From a bacterium (GTDB taxonomy: Bacteria > Electryoneota > RPQS01 > DYHQ01), in the NCBI GenBank assembly GCA_030622545.1, contig JAUXGA010000006.1, positions 90,680 to 154,679 on the forward strand: DNA of 64,000 nucleotides, in the 5' to 3' direction. Both the position numbers and the translations under genes were made by a program. Of the stretch, positions 19,917 to 29,293 are shown piece by piece (within the stretch, counting starts at the first letter, position 1; each line of letters begins with the position of its first letter). Under the pieces are notes generated by a model. The model did not search any database. It was not told the DNA's origin and saw nothing but the letters and a program-made list of their open reading frames with translations.

Positions 19917-21893
19917 TTACTTCAACAAAATAACTTTCGCGAGCGCTGAATGCGTTCCAGCTTCAAGATAGGCAAAATAAATCCCAGAAGGAAGCCCATC
20001 GGCCTGCCAGCGAATTCTCCCGTTCCCCGGCGGCATCAGCCCACCGGACAGCGTTGTTACTTCACGCCCTAATATGTCAAAGATACGCAGCCGAACATCT
20101 GCGAATCCCGGCAGGTTGAATTCAAATGTCGTCGTACTATTGAAGGGATTCGGATACGCCCCGGAAAAATGAAAATCACCTGCGACGGGAGGCGCGACGA
20201 CCGCTTCAGCCTCGTAGTAGGAGCGACATAAAATGTTGTGATTCGGATCAAAATCTATAGACAGAAACGTGTCCGGAATCAAAACAGTAAAAATTTCTTC
20301 CGCCACGGCGTCATTCCAGATAGTCACCGTCGTATCCCATCCACCCGGATACTCAAAGAGTAGTTCGATAGGCATGTGGAAATAGGTCTGTGTCGTCTGG
20401 TTTTGTCGAATGCGAATATATACAAGATTCGTGCTGTCCTCCGGGCCAGGCCACGCGGCGTAATAATATCTCGGATACCCCCACCCATACACCCACGACT
20501 CAAAAAACCAATCGAGGTCCTGACCGGACGCCGCTTCGAGTTCCTGCTGCCAATCCGCTGTCACCGCAACATCATAAGCGTGAGCTTCTCCGTAATTCGA
20601 CCACGCGCCGAAAAACGCCGAATCGCCCAATAGTTGTCTCAGCATGTGCATAACGCTCGCGCCTTTTTCATAGACCGTGTACGACCAGTAACTTTGAGGA
20701 TCGTATATAGGAAATGTCTCACCGGAAGACAAATAAGGATTCATCAAGTCATTGACAACGTAATCCATATACGATGCCGAGCCATGTAAATGCTCCATCG
20801 CAAGCGCTTCGCAATAAGTGGCGAATCCTTCATTGAGCCAGAGATCCTCCCATTCTCCAAGCGTCACCCAATTGCCCCACCACATATGCGACATCTCATG
20901 CGCCAGCAGCCAATCATAAGTATGACTCCCCTGAACCGTCGCCTGATGATGATGGACGCAGGTGACATGTTCCATGTCTCCGAAACTCGTCATCGCATAC
21001 GACATCCGGTCGAAGGGATACGGCCCAAAGCGTTCTTCGAATCCTTCCATAAAATTGAGCACATTGGAAAAGTGCGTTTCAGCGCGCGTCTCGTACGCCG
21101 GGAAAATATGATATTCAATCAGTGGGTTTTCTTCCTGCTGCACGACCGTCATATAGTCACCAATCGCAACACTCATCAGATACGTCGGCACCGGCTGCTC
21201 GAGCTTGTAGTGCCATGTCTTCGTACCGTCGCCGTGATTCACCGTATCGACCAAAACGCCGTTCGAAACAGCGACGCGCGATGTGGGGACTCTCCACCAA
21301 CTTTCAAACGTCGCGCGGTCACGCGGATTTAAGTAACACGGCATAACATAGTCCGTCATCGGCGGCGGATCAGTCGAAAACCCATCCCCCATCGAAAACG
21401 CGACACTGGTTCGGAAGAAAAAACCGCCCCAGGGGCTAAACCCTCCCTCATGCTGAGGATGCCCGTTGTAGATAATATGAACCGCCGTCGTTTCATCGGG
21501 AGCCAATGCGGGATTAAAAACGAATGTCAGGCTATCATTGCCGCCGCGAATATAAGCGACATCGCGGTCATCCGCATAGACAGAATCCACATCATAGCCA
21601 TGAAAACTCATCCAGGTTTCGTGAACCGAATCGTCCAACGCCGCCATCGAAATCGTACTATGGCCATCCAACAACTGCGTCGTGATATCCACCTGCGCCG
21701 ATAATTCATAGCCCAAAATATCTACATTATGCAGCGTGTCTTCATCTAAGGACATCAAGCCCGGCTGTTCGCGGATGGGACCTACATTCGATACATGTTT
21801 GCCGGTTATTTTTTGGTGCAGACGCGGACACGCCTGAGCGATTCCAACAAAAACAAACCACAGACCTAAAAAGAAGACCATGTTCTTTTTCAT
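19917..21893 (-). CDS. secreted M1-family aminopeptidase with type IX sorting tail
   Basis: The 658-residue protein has a signal peptide (hydrophobic core then AQA before about residue 22). The gluzincin motif [10 protein letters not shown] with the third ligand in LNEGFATY lies near residues 330-355. The C-terminal ~80 residues contain YPNPFNSTT, an ILGREV strand and GLPSGIYF, the type A sorting domain used by the type IX secretion system. It probably trims peptides on or outside the outer membrane. Family M1 is clear; the exact specificity is not. It lies upstream of ppdK, on the same strand, with a 49-base gap. Confidence 0.92.
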   Translation of the reverse strand: MKKNMVFFLGLWFVFVGIAQACPRLHQKITGKHVSNVGPIREQPGLMSLDEDTLHNVDILGYELSAQVDITTQLLDGHSTISMAALDDSVHETWMSFHGYDVDSVYADDRDVAYIRGGNDSLTFVFNPALAPDETTAVHIIYNGHPQHEGGFSPWGGFFFRTSVAFSMGDGFSTDPPPMTDYVMPCYLNPRDRATFESWWRVPTSRVAVSNGVLVDTVNHGDGTKTWHYKLEQPVPTYLMSVAIGDYMTVVQQEENPLIEYHIFPAYETRAETHFSNVLNFMEGFEERFGPYPFDRMSYAMTSFGDMEHVTCVHHHQATVQGSHTYDWLLAHEMSHMWWGNWVTLGEWEDLWLNEGFATYCEALAMEHLHGSASYMDYVVNDLMNPYLSSGETFPIYDPQSYWSYTVYEKGASVMHMLRQLLGDSAFFGAWSNYGEAHAYDVAVTADWQQELEAASGQDLDWFFESWVYGWGYPRYYYAAWPGPEDSTNLVYIRIRQNQTTQTYFHMPIELLFEYPGGWDTTVTIWNDAVAEEIFTVLIPDTFLSIDFDPNHNILCRSYYEAEAVVAPPVAGDFHFSGAYPNPFNSTTTFEFNLPGFADVRLRIFDILGREVTTLSGGLMPPGNGRIRWQADGLPSGIYFAYLEAGTHSALAKVILLK

Positions 21894-21989
21894 GATAACC
21901 TCGCGTTTCGTCCTCCTTTAATATACGCCGCATACTTAAGAAAGTCAAACACTCTCCAAGTCTGGGTTTTAAATGAACGTGATAAATTT

Positions 21990-24900
21990 TTACCTTGCAC
22001 GTTCGAGTTTGTGCATCCAGCGAAGATCTTCAGGGCGGATTTGAACAGAGGTTGTTTGTTCGGGTTTATTGCTTGCGGAAGCGGAATCAAAGCGAGCTTC
22101 CACACGGTAGAAACGGCGGGAATAGTTCGCGGGGTTTTCTGAAAAAGTCGTATCGCTTGTCGTTGCTACAGGATTCCATGTCTCGATGTCTTCGAAATTA
22201 CTACCGGCGTAAACGACATAATATGAAGCTTCTGCTGCCCGCGGCCAGACAAGATGAATAGCGCCCTCGGCAAAATAGATACAAACTCCGCTGATAAAAA
22301 AGCTCTCCGGCGAATCGATTTCTTCAACCGAAATATCATCGAGTCGCCAATAGAAATCTCCTTGATAAGAAAATTGAAGCGCGACTTGAGTTTGTCCGGT
22401 TGCCCACATCAATGGCACCGAAACAAAATCTTCATCCAAAATCCCTGTTGTGCGCGCCCACATTTCCCATACGGCATGTGGAAATGTTCTCCCGCCATCT
22501 GTACTTCCCATGACAATCGCCTGTGTCTCGCCACTCTGACTCCCACGTAAATAGTGCCAGAAACAAAGCGACAAGTTCCCGCAGCGGGACGCGTCGAAAG
22601 GAGCGGTTACCACTGAAATCATCGTATCAGGAGAGTCTCCGATTTCAAGCACTCCCAAGCGTTCGCCGTAATTGCGAATGCTAAAAACCGAGCGTTCATC
22701 ATTCCGGTCAACGTTCCATCCCTGTGGCAACAGAGACTTTTCATCGAAATTTTCGGATAAGAAAAGTGCATGCGATTCTCCTGCCCGAAAACGCCATTGA
22801 CGCGATACGGTTCGATTCGGTGGAACAATCTCATCCCATGTTTCGATATGATAGGAAATTCTTGTTCTCGGTCGCTGTTCGGGAATGGCAGCGTGCCATA
22901 CCTGACCCTGCTGCAGCATACTTACTGTTTCTTCTGAGCTCATACTCGCGTGATAGACGAGAGTCGCTCCTCCGATTCCACTTACGTCCTGCAACTCCGC
23001 TTCAATGGTAAAGGGCCCGGTGTGATTCTGTGCATCTTCAAGAGGAGTGTGCGTAATCACGGGGCCTGTGATATCCTGCCCGAATTTCACGCCGAACCAC
23101 TCGAGAAAATTCGCCATCAAATGAATTCGCGATGAAGGAGCCAATGCATCCGCAAGACTACCCAACTCAATCGAACTGCCAATCGTTCGATAATTCCCAT
23201 TATCATACGCGATGCACACCGGAAAACGACTCGTGCCGCGGTCATTTTGAAGCAGCGTCATTGCTCCCTGCTGCGGCGCAAGATGATCAATGTAGTTATT
23301 CTCTCCTTGATAAGAGAAATGCATGTCTTCGTAATTCGTTCCCGGTTCGCCCGCTATCGGCCCGGTATTACCGCTACCATCGGTGACACCTTCGATATGA
23401 AAATAGGGATGCACTTGCGTCGGCGTGTCGAACGCCCACGTATCGCCGCCTTCAAGATAGAGCGCTCCTCCATCATTCAGATACGCTGTCAATCGCGCTC
23501 CGTCTTCCGCACTGAGCGGTTCGTTATTTGGGAATATCCCTAAAAATACAAAAATGCTCTCGAAACGCGGCAAATCTTCGGGGAGCACCGTCCATCTCTC
23601 AAGCTCCACACCTAACGCTTCGACAGCCGCCGCAAATCCATCAACATTCGCAGGAGTCGGGTCCCGCTCATAGATGAGCACCGGAATCTGATTGATACGC
23701 TCGCATTCCCTGCCTTCCGTCGAATCGATATTCTCACCGCTGAGATTCCATTTAAAACAGAGTGGATAACCTCTCGGAGTGGACGCAGACGCAAGCAATG
23801 TGAAATCAGAATGCAACGTATCTCCGGCCGCGCATCGAGACACTTCGAAAATGGAGTCTCGAACAATGACATAATCATTCTCGATATTTATACGTGCGGT
23901 TATGTTGCGCGCATCGTCTGAACCACCGTTTTTCCATCCCACGCGAAGCCGAAGGATTTCTCCCGCTTCAGGGCGACCGTCGCCATCTCCGGAATCTTCC
24001 TCTATAGTGACCGGTGAAAGCTGAAGCACCGGCGCATGCAAACGAAGCGGTAAATAGATTTCCTGTGCCGATTGTTCCTGCAAGACTATTTCCGTGGACA
24101 GAAATACTTCATGCTCGTCGGGAGCACTATCCGAGACGAGTGCCCATACATCTTGGCTTGTTTCGAGCGTTTCTCCGGGCGCGATAGATATAAACGTTGC
24201 ATGCATCGTATCAACAAACAGAAAAGAATCGGTCGATTGCAGCGCGAAAGCACCCGGAAGAGAAACTTGATTGCCGTAGTTGATAAGCTGAAGCGCGAGA
24301 CTTACTTCCTCTCCTCTGTCTGCAAACCCATCGCCGTCACCATACGAATCCCTAACAACAAAACCGGAAGCAACCACATAAGCTCCCGAATCAGGAGTTA
24401 GTTCGATTTCCGAAAAATGCGGGCGCGAATTCCTTGCCGTTACAGCGAGGGTCAGTCGAGTGGGGTTCTCAAAATCCAACGCAATACTCGCCTGTCCATT
24501 TTCGTCCGTAAAACCGGCGGCGGTATAATCAGAATTCTCTGCGCGCAAACAGAATCGCGCTTCAGCGCAAGGATACCCGCCCCGCTCTACGGCAATGAGC
24601 AAAATCGGCGCACTGAGAGGAAGCTGTACCGGACAAGCAACCATCAAATCCTGCGGCGTTTCCGTCAAGACAGACAACGTCGGATCGCCGAGCAGGATAA
24701 ATTGTTGCATCGTTTCTTCGGCGCGCCCTCCCGGATTCTCTGGAAACGCGGCAGACATATATAGTTTTCCGAAATTCACCGCTTGCCCGATAGTGAGCAA
24801 TCCATGTTCCAAGAAGCCGCGCATCGTTCCCAGACCAATCGTGTCCGAATAGAAAAAAGCCGTGTTTTCCGTCGCTCCAAAATACGCAACCGTCCCCAAA

Positions 24901-26333
24901 TCACTCGGCAGGCTCAGCCAGCTTTCTCCCAGCGACATTCCCGGCCAGTCCAAATCGGCTGTCGCGCATGCAACCGAAATTATGAAAGGAGATTTCCACT
25001 GCGCATAAAGTTCAGGAAGCTCCGTAATCGTGAAAGCGGGAGAAATGGATGAAAGTCCTTCCGCGTATCCATGACCGATATAAAAAAGCCACGAACATCC
25101 CGCACTCACTGGCTCGATGAAAAACGGAAGCGCGTTTGTTTCGGGTTGCTGGAGTTGTGTTACGTACGAAAATCCTGCTCTCTCCAGAAGAGCCGCCGCA
25201 ATCAAGCCGTTTTCTGGATCATGAAATTCCGAACTGGATAAAACAACCGCGGATTCCGCCCAACTGTCATCCGTCGTGGGATTCTGTTCGTATGCCACGG
25301 TTCGTTCGACCCATCGGCGGCAGCTCTCCACATCCCTACATGGAATTCGTCCTATGGGTACATCCGGCAGATAGTCATCCCCCGCAAGAGTGCTGTACGG
25401 ATGATCCGTCAGCGAGCCTTCCACTCCGTAGAAAGCAGGAAGAAGATGGACATCGCCGATTAGCAGTATCGCTTGTGGCGGATGTTGCTGCGAATCGTAA
25501 ATAACCTGCAAATACTCGCGCACTTCAGAAGCGGTTTCGCCAACCGTAGATAGAGGTAAAAGCTCTACAGGAATTCCGATAGTCCGTTTCCACTCCACAA
25601 ACGTTTCAACAACGGGGATGAAACCATCGACACAAACCACAATCAGCTTTCCTGTGGAATCCCGCTGTTCATAGTTATCCGGTGGATTGAGAATGCTAAT
25701 GGAATACAGTAGGGCGTCATCAGACAGGAGCGCAGGCGCAGCGGTCTGCATATTCGCGCTGGGAGTTTCAGCATCAAAGAAAAGACGCGCGCGCAATCGA
25801 ACAGCGACATGACATGTTGAATCCTGCGGAAAGAATCGAACCGGTGTTACAATAACGGGGACAACTCGCACTCCTCTTACGAAAGCCGTCTGGCCAAGCC
25901 GCGCGTAAGCTTCAGGATATGCGCTGCCTTGAGCGTAGAAATCCGTATTGCACTGAAAATCTACCGCAGCTGCATTGCGGTCCGGGATGGGCTGAGCCGG
26001 CAGCGGACGCCCGAGCCGATGAATTTCCTCTTCGAGCACAACAACCTGAAGTCTTACCTGAACATTTTCAGGAATGCGAACGAAATACGCGCGCTGCGGC
26101 AATGCAGGCAAACCCGGCTGGGTCATCGCGCTCATACCCTCAACATGAATCCACTGGAAATCGCCCGCTTCTGTTTGTCTTTCCTCCGTTTCGATATTCC
26201 CAAGTTCGAATTCGATTTCGACGGCGGAAGGAAGACCATTCACGACCCGAACCGCAGGCTGCGCCGAATATCCAACTCGGACAGAGAAAAGACTCAGAAT
26301 AAAACTGAAGAAAAAAGTGACTCGGAATATCAT
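21990..26333 (-). CDS. large secreted gingipain-like (C25) cysteine peptidase
   Basis: From ATG 26333 the protein has about 1447 residues. It has a signal peptide (IFRVTFFFSFILSLFSVRVG). A propeptide-like beta region precedes the C25 caspase-like domain with the catalytic His in FYIGHGYAEG (near 420) and Cys in ISVACATADL (near 456). Beta-sandwich repeats follow (carboxypeptidase-regulatory-like, CARDB-like, jelly-roll), ending in an Fn3-like module. No type IX sorting tail is seen, unlike the neighbouring M1 gene. An in-frame TTG at 26393 gives an unlikely 20-residue extension. No clear Shine-Dalgarno precedes either start. Confidence 0.85.
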   Translation of the reverse strand: MIFRVTFFFSFILSLFSVRVGYSAQPAVRVVNGLPSAVEIEFELGNIETEERQTEAGDFQWIHVEGMSAMTQPGLPALPQRAYFVRIPENVQVRLQVVVLEEEIHRLGRPLPAQPIPDRNAAAVDFQCNTDFYAQGSAYPEAYARLGQTAFVRGVRVVPVIVTPVRFFPQDSTCHVAVRLRARLFFDAETPSANMQTAAPALLSDDALLYSISILNPPDNYEQRDSTGKLIVVCVDGFIPVVETFVEWKRTIGIPVELLPLSTVGETASEVREYLQVIYDSQQHPPQAILLIGDVHLLPAFYGVEGSLTDHPYSTLAGDDYLPDVPIGRIPCRDVESCRRWVERTVAYEQNPTTDDSWAESAVVLSSSEFHDPENGLIAAALLERAGFSYVTQLQQPETNALPFFIEPVSAGCSWLFYIGHGYAEGLSSISPAFTITELPELYAQWKSPFIISVACATADLDWPGMSLGESWLSLPSDLGTVAYFGATENTAFFYSDTIGLGTMRGFLEHGLLTIGQAVNFGKLYMSAAFPENPGGRAEETMQQFILLGDPTLSVLTETPQDLMVACPVQLPLSAPILLIAVERGGYPCAEARFCLRAENSDYTAAGFTDENGQASIALDFENPTRLTLAVTARNSRPHFSEIELTPDSGAYVVASGFVVRDSYGDGDGFADRGEEVSLALQLINYGNQVSLPGAFALQSTDSFLFVDTMHATFISIAPGETLETSQDVWALVSDSAPDEHEVFLSTEIVLQEQSAQEIYLPLRLHAPVLQLSPVTIEEDSGDGDGRPEAGEILRLRVGWKNGGSDDARNITARINIENDYVIVRDSIFEVSRCAAGDTLHSDFTLLASASTPRGYPLCFKWNLSGENIDSTEGRECERINQIPVLIYERDPTPANVDGFAAAVEALGVELERWTVLPEDLPRFESIFVFLGIFPNNEPLSAEDGARLTAYLNDGGALYLEGGDTWAFDTPTQVHPYFHIEGVTDGSGNTGPIAGEPGTNYEDMHFSYQGENNYIDHLAPQQGAMTLLQNDRGTSRFPVCIAYDNGNYRTIGSSIELGSLADALAPSSRIHLMANFLEWFGVKFGQDITGPVITHTPLEDAQNHTGPFTIEAELQDVSGIGGATLVYHASMSSEETVSMLQQGQVWHAAIPEQRPRTRISYHIETWDEIVPPNRTVSRQWRFRAGESHALFLSENFDEKSLLPQGWNVDRNDERSVFSIRNYGERLGVLEIGDSPDTMISVVTAPFDASRCGNLSLCFWHYLRGSQSGETQAIVMGSTDGGRTFPHAVWEMWARTTGILDEDFVSVPLMWATGQTQVALQFSYQGDFYWRLDDISVEEIDSPESFFISGVCIYFAEGAIHLVWPRAAEASYYVVYAGSNFEDIETWNPVATTSDTTFSENPANYSRRFYRVEARFDSASASNKPEQTTSVQIRPEDLRWMHKLERAR

Positions 26334-26410
26334 GTGTGGTTGCCGTAAATCAACATCGTTGTTTGTTAGACCATTCTTACTAAACCCGAGCAAAAAACCG
26401 GCCTTTCGTC

Positions 26411-26443
26411 ATAAAAAAAGCCGCCCGGCAATTCAGGCGGCTT
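26411..26443 (-). terminator. terminator of the cold-shock gene
   Basis: The stem AAGCCGCC (26418-26425) with GGCGGCTT (26436-26443) is preceded on the plus strand by AAAAAAA, which gives a T-run on the minus strand. It lies about 35 bases past the cold-shock gene stop. Confidence 0.85.
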
Positions 26444-26477
26444 GTTTGAGCTTATTTACTAAGAATAGTGGATGCCT

Positions 26478-26705
26478 CTATTCGGACTCCTTGACAACAT
26501 GGAAAGCCTGCAGTCCTTTCGGGCCTGTCATAGTTTCAAAAGTAACGCGGTCTCCGGCTTCGAGAATCCGGTAGCCGCGCCCAGTAATAGATGAAAAATG
26601 AACAAAGATTTCTTCATTGTCAGGGGTGACAATAAAACCATAGCCCTTACTTTGGGAGAACCATTTGACCACACCCGAACCGGTGCGCTCTGAAACCGCA
26701 TTCAT
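26478..26705 (-). CDS. cold-shock domain protein
   Basis: This 75-residue single-stranded nucleic-acid-binding OB-fold protein has RNP1 KGYGFI and RNP2 IFVHF, preceded by GVVKWF, all canonical. It acts as an RNA chaperone. It has its own GAGG ribosome site and terminator, with a consensus -10 (TATAAT) about 30 bases upstream, so it is monocistronic. Length is standard. Confidence 0.95.
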   Translation of the reverse strand: MNAVSERTGSGVVKWFSQSKGYGFIVTPDNEEIFVHFSSITGRGYRILEAGDRVTFETMTGPKGLQAFHVVKESE

Positions 26706-26734
26706 TGGAACCTCATTTGTTGTCTATTTCTCTA

Positions 26735-26740
26735 ATTATA
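26735..26740 (-). promoter_or_regulatory. -10 element for the cold-shock gene
   Basis: On the minus strand the sequence reads TATAAT, 29 bases before the cold-shock start codon. No good -35 is found at the right distance, so only the -10 is claimed. Confidence 0.4.
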
Positions 26741-26803
26741 CGCTCATGTATCCCCTTAGGTTGCGCAAAAGCTATGACGGAGCATTAACTTCATGTAATT
26801 GAC

Positions 26804-27110
26804 GAGTCCGGCCTCTTATAAGACGACCGGACTCACTTTTTCGGGCATCTAAGCCCTATACTACGAAAAGAATTTCGTTCTACGCACTACACGGCATAGT
26901 TTCCGGGGACTCGGCTCTCGAGGCCAAAGTTGCCCCGGAAACATCACGTCCATTCGAACTCCTTCAAAAACCATCGTTTACTCAACTCACCCATACACCA
27001 TCTTCGCTTACCAAGAAGAAGGGCTCGACGGACTATCGCCGTGTACACTCTTCTTAAAGGCAAGCCCTGTGCCGCAACCCAAACCGTTCGTAAGTTTTTT
27101 ATATACAATA
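26804..27110. other. structured non-coding region, class unknown
   Basis: No credible gene is seen here. Two perfect stems stand out: GAGTCCGG (26804-26811) with CCGGACTC (26827-26834), followed by ACTTTTT; and GTTTCCGGGG (26899-26908) with CCCCGGAAAC (26933-26942). Weaker pairings (AGGGCT near 27020 with AGCCCT near 27063) lie to the right. An AT-rich stretch at about 27095-27115 holds TATATT/TATAAA-like elements on the minus strand. It may be a small RNA. I could not match it to tmRNA, RNase P, SRP or 6S RNA. Confidence 0.3.
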
Positions 27111-27176
27111 TATAACTCATCTGACCCTTAAAAAACGATTGCAATCCGCAACATACCACAATTTATCATCGACATG

Positions 27177-27266
27177 TCGCTGTAGGATGCCGCAGCGAGT
27201 CGTAGGGACAAGGCCTGCCTTGTCCGTTTGTTGCTGACATAATTTATGCAGTCGGGTCGCAGACCC
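27177..27266. repeat. cluster of three short hairpins including a REP1 copy
   Basis: Three palindromes lie side by side: TCGCTG/CAGCGA (27177-27182, 27193-27198), the REP1 element GTAGGGACAAGG...CCTTGTCCG (27202-27226), and GGGTC-gca-GACCC (27254-27266). The REP1 copy is the exact reverse complement, over 25 bases, of the one ending the Y1 transposase gene at 41471-41495. Confidence 0.75.
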
Positions 27267-27308
27267 ACACCCTACTGCTTTACACCATCTAACCCACAGA
27301 AAATAAAA

Positions 27309-27331
27309 AAACCCGCCGGGAAAGCGGGTTT
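27309..27331 (-). terminator. terminator after tRNA-Pro
   Basis: The stem AAACCCGC (27309-27316) with GCGGGTTT (27324-27331) has an A-run to its left, giving T residues on the minus strand. It lies 15 bases downstream of the tRNA. Confidence 0.75.
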
Positions 27332-27344
27332 GATATAACGTTAA

Positions 27345-27419
<75 letters not shown>

Positions 27420-27453
27420 AAACCTGACAATTTAGCGATTCTTTAAGCGATTG

Positions 27454-27924
27454 TCAAGCTTCGGAAGTACTTCCTGTCCACGCAGGAACAGAACGTTCAC
27501 GCTTTTCTCGCACGACACGCTCCCAGCTTGAACTGAATCGTTCGACCATTTCGTGCAACGTATGTCCGGTCTTGCTCAAAACTCCTCGCTCAAGAAGAAA
27601 GGCTTCGACAGTGGTCGGATTCTTCTGAGCCAGACGTAGATAGCGCTTGACGGTGTTTTTCGACAGACCATACTGCCTTGCCGTCGCGCGAATTCCTCTG
27701 CCATCGATTAGGCTACGGTAAATATCTTCGATCGTTTCCCAATCGAGGCGGCTGTCCCAAAACGGAGTGCCCTTCAGCTCGCTGAACGTCTTATTGCACG
27801 TTTTGCAGATAAGTAGTCGTACTTGCTTTCGTCCATACTGGGTGTACAGAGCGATATTGCCGGCATTTGTGCGGCTGAAATCCAGGCATGTTGGGTTTGG
27901 ACAGGCGAAATTTTCTAATTCCAT
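27454..27924 (-). CDS. IS1-type transposase N-terminal-like zinc-finger/HTH protein
   Basis: The 156-residue protein has an N-terminal zinc ribbon (CPNPTC, then CKTCNKTFSELKGTPF) and a helix-turn-helix (IRATARQYGLSKNTVKRYLRL, residues about 80-100). This pair is typical of the InsA-like part of IS1-family transposases. No DDE catalytic part follows, and I see no inverted repeats around it. It may be an insertion remnant or a domesticated regulator. It is convergent with nothing and lies next to tRNA-Pro, a common insertion site. Confidence 0.65.
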   Translation of the reverse strand: MELENFACPNPTCLDFSRTNAGNIALYTQYGRKQVRLLICKTCNKTFSELKGTPFWDSRLDWETIEDIYRSLIDGRGIRATARQYGLSKNTVKRYLRLAQKNPTTVEAFLLERGVLSKTGHTLHEMVERFSSSWERVVREKRERSVPAWTGSTSEA

Positions 27925-28009
27925 GGCGTGTCCTAATATGTGGTTGATTCTTGTTCACTCTCTAAGAATCTATCGGCAGATTTCTGATAAAGCTTTAGCC
28001 ACCTCAAAA

Positions 28010-28103
28010 CATGTTGCGCACTCGAAACACCACACCTTGGGAATCCATGTTGCCGCTTAGAAACAGCAAGCGATTTCAGGCCATGTTGCTGAATGGAAAC
28101 ACG
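28010..28103 (+). repeat. three iterons with a 36-bp period
   Basis: The motif CATGTTGC-N-G-NN-T-N-GAAACA begins at 28010, 28046 and 28082, exactly 36 bases apart. Only the first ~22 bases of each unit are conserved. The last copy ends about 25 bases before the promoter of the threonine operon. Confidence 0.6.
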
Positions 28104-28126
28104 CCCGAGTATGTACCCTCAAACAC

Positions 28127-28155
28127 TTGACAAAATTGAAATTGTTTATTACATT
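28127..28155 (+). promoter_or_regulatory. sigma-70-type promoter of the tdh operon
   Basis: TTGACA (28127-28132), a 17-base spacer and TACATT (28150-28155) match the housekeeping consensus well. Transcription would start about 115 bases before the tdh ATG, leaving a structured leader. Confidence 0.7.
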
Positions 28156-28210
28156 TAGGCCGCGTCTTCCTTAGTGAATCACGGCATTATTCACCCTCTG
28201 CCGAGGCCTA
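28156..28210 (+). promoter_or_regulatory. structured leader of the tdh operon
   Basis: TAGGCC (28156-28161) pairs with GGCCTA (28205-28210) and encloses GTGAAT (28174-28179) paired with ATTCAC (28189-28194). It resembles a folded mRNA leader; I cannot assign a known riboswitch class. Confidence 0.4.
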
Positions 28211-28280
28211 TATAGTCACCTTCCGGCACTCCACTTCTCAAATCCCAAACCACTTAAAAACCTATCCATAAAGGACATCC

Positions 28281-29261
28281 ATGACTGAAAAAATGAAGAA
28301 GATTCTGGTCACCGGCGCTGTCGGCCAGATTGGTTCCGAATTGACGCTGGCGTTGCGCGAGCGCTATGGAGCCGAAAATGTTGTCGCAACTGGACGCAAG
28401 ACGAAGCCTTCAAAGGAGTTACTGGACTCAGGCCCTTTTCATTTCATTGATGTCGCCAATCCGGACTCTGTCGAAGAAATGGTGCAGAAATATAACATCG
28501 ACTCCATCATTCATATGGCGGCGATTCTCTCGGCAGTGGGCGAAAAAAACCCGCAACTCTGCTGGGATGTGAACATGAACGGCCTCTATAACATCCTCGA
28601 ACTTGCTTTGAAGCATAAAATGACGCGGCTGATTATCCCCAGTTCCATTGCTGTTTTCGGACCGGGCACTCCTCTGGACAACACACCTCAGGAAACCGTT
28701 TTGAAACCGACTACGATGTATGGCGTGACCAAAGTTGCCGGAGAGCTGCTTTGCGATTACTATGTCCAAAGGTTCGGGCTTGATGTGCGCGGTTTGCGCT
28801 ATCCGGGAATCATTTCCGCAGAAACACTTCCCGGCGGAGGCACCACCGATTACGCTGTTGAAATCTATTACAAAGCTGTCGAGCAGAAAAGGTACACCTG
28901 CTTCGTAAAGGAAGATACGAAGCTGCCGATGATGTATATGCCCGATTGCATCAAAGCCACGATTGATTTGGGTGAAGCCGACTTTTCCAAACTGAAACAC
29001 CATTCGGATTTCAATCTCGGAGCGATGAGTTTCACGGTTGGTGAGCTGGCGGCTTCCATTAAAAAATATATTCCCGAATTTGAAGTCGACTATGAACCGG
29101 ATTTCCGGCAGGCGATTGCCGATTCATGGCCGAATTCCATTGATGATTCGGCCGCGCGGGAAGAATGGGGCTGGCAGCCCAGCTATGACTTGGATACGAT
29201 GACTCAGGATATGCTCGAGAAATTAACCGCGCGCCATCGCCAAGGCAAATTATACGGATAA
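28281..29261 (+). CDS. L-threonine 3-dehydrogenase, SDR type
   Basis: The 326-residue extended short-chain dehydrogenase should oxidise L-threonine to 2-amino-3-ketobutyrate with NAD+. The Rossmann motif GAVGQIGSEL is at residues 11-20, the catalytic YxxxK is in MYGVTKVAGE, and HMAAILSAVGE and RYPGIIS are typical of the UDP-galactose-epimerase-like threonine dehydrogenases. AAGGA precedes the ATG. The assignment is strengthened by kbl, the next pathway enzyme, two genes downstream. A generic epimerase is the alternative, but the C-terminal SWPNSIDDSAAREEWGW favours TDH. Confidence 0.9.
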   Translation: MTEKMKKILVTGAVGQIGSELTLALRERYGAENVVATGRKTKPSKELLDSGPFHFIDVANPDSVEEMVQKYNIDSIIHMAAILSAVGEKNPQLCWDVNMNGLYNILELALKHKMTRLIIPSSIAVFGPGTPLDNTPQETVLKPTTMYGVTKVAGELLCDYYVQRFGLDVRGLRYPGIISAETLPGGGTTDYAVEIYYKAVEQKRYTCFVKEDTKLPMMYMPDCIKATIDLGEADFSKLKHHSDFNLGAMSFTVGELAASIKKYIPEFEVDYEPDFRQAIADSWPNSIDDSAAREEWGWQPSYDLDTMTQDMLEKLTARHRQGKLYG

Positions 29262-29293
29262 CAGCGCCGTTTCTGCGGCGATAAATAATCACC

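Noticed and set aside
26804..27110. tmRNA, RNase P RNA or SRP RNA
   Set aside because: None of the conserved cores (tRNA-like end with CCA context, P4 motif, SRP tip loop) could be found on either strand.
28010..28103. Possible CRISPR array (repeats ending in GAAAC)
   Set aside because: The period is 36 bases with only ~14 bases between conserved parts, there are three copies, and no cas genes are in the window.
28156..28280. Glycine riboswitch upstream of tdh
   Set aside because: The conserved GGAGAG-type core and the tandem layout are absent.
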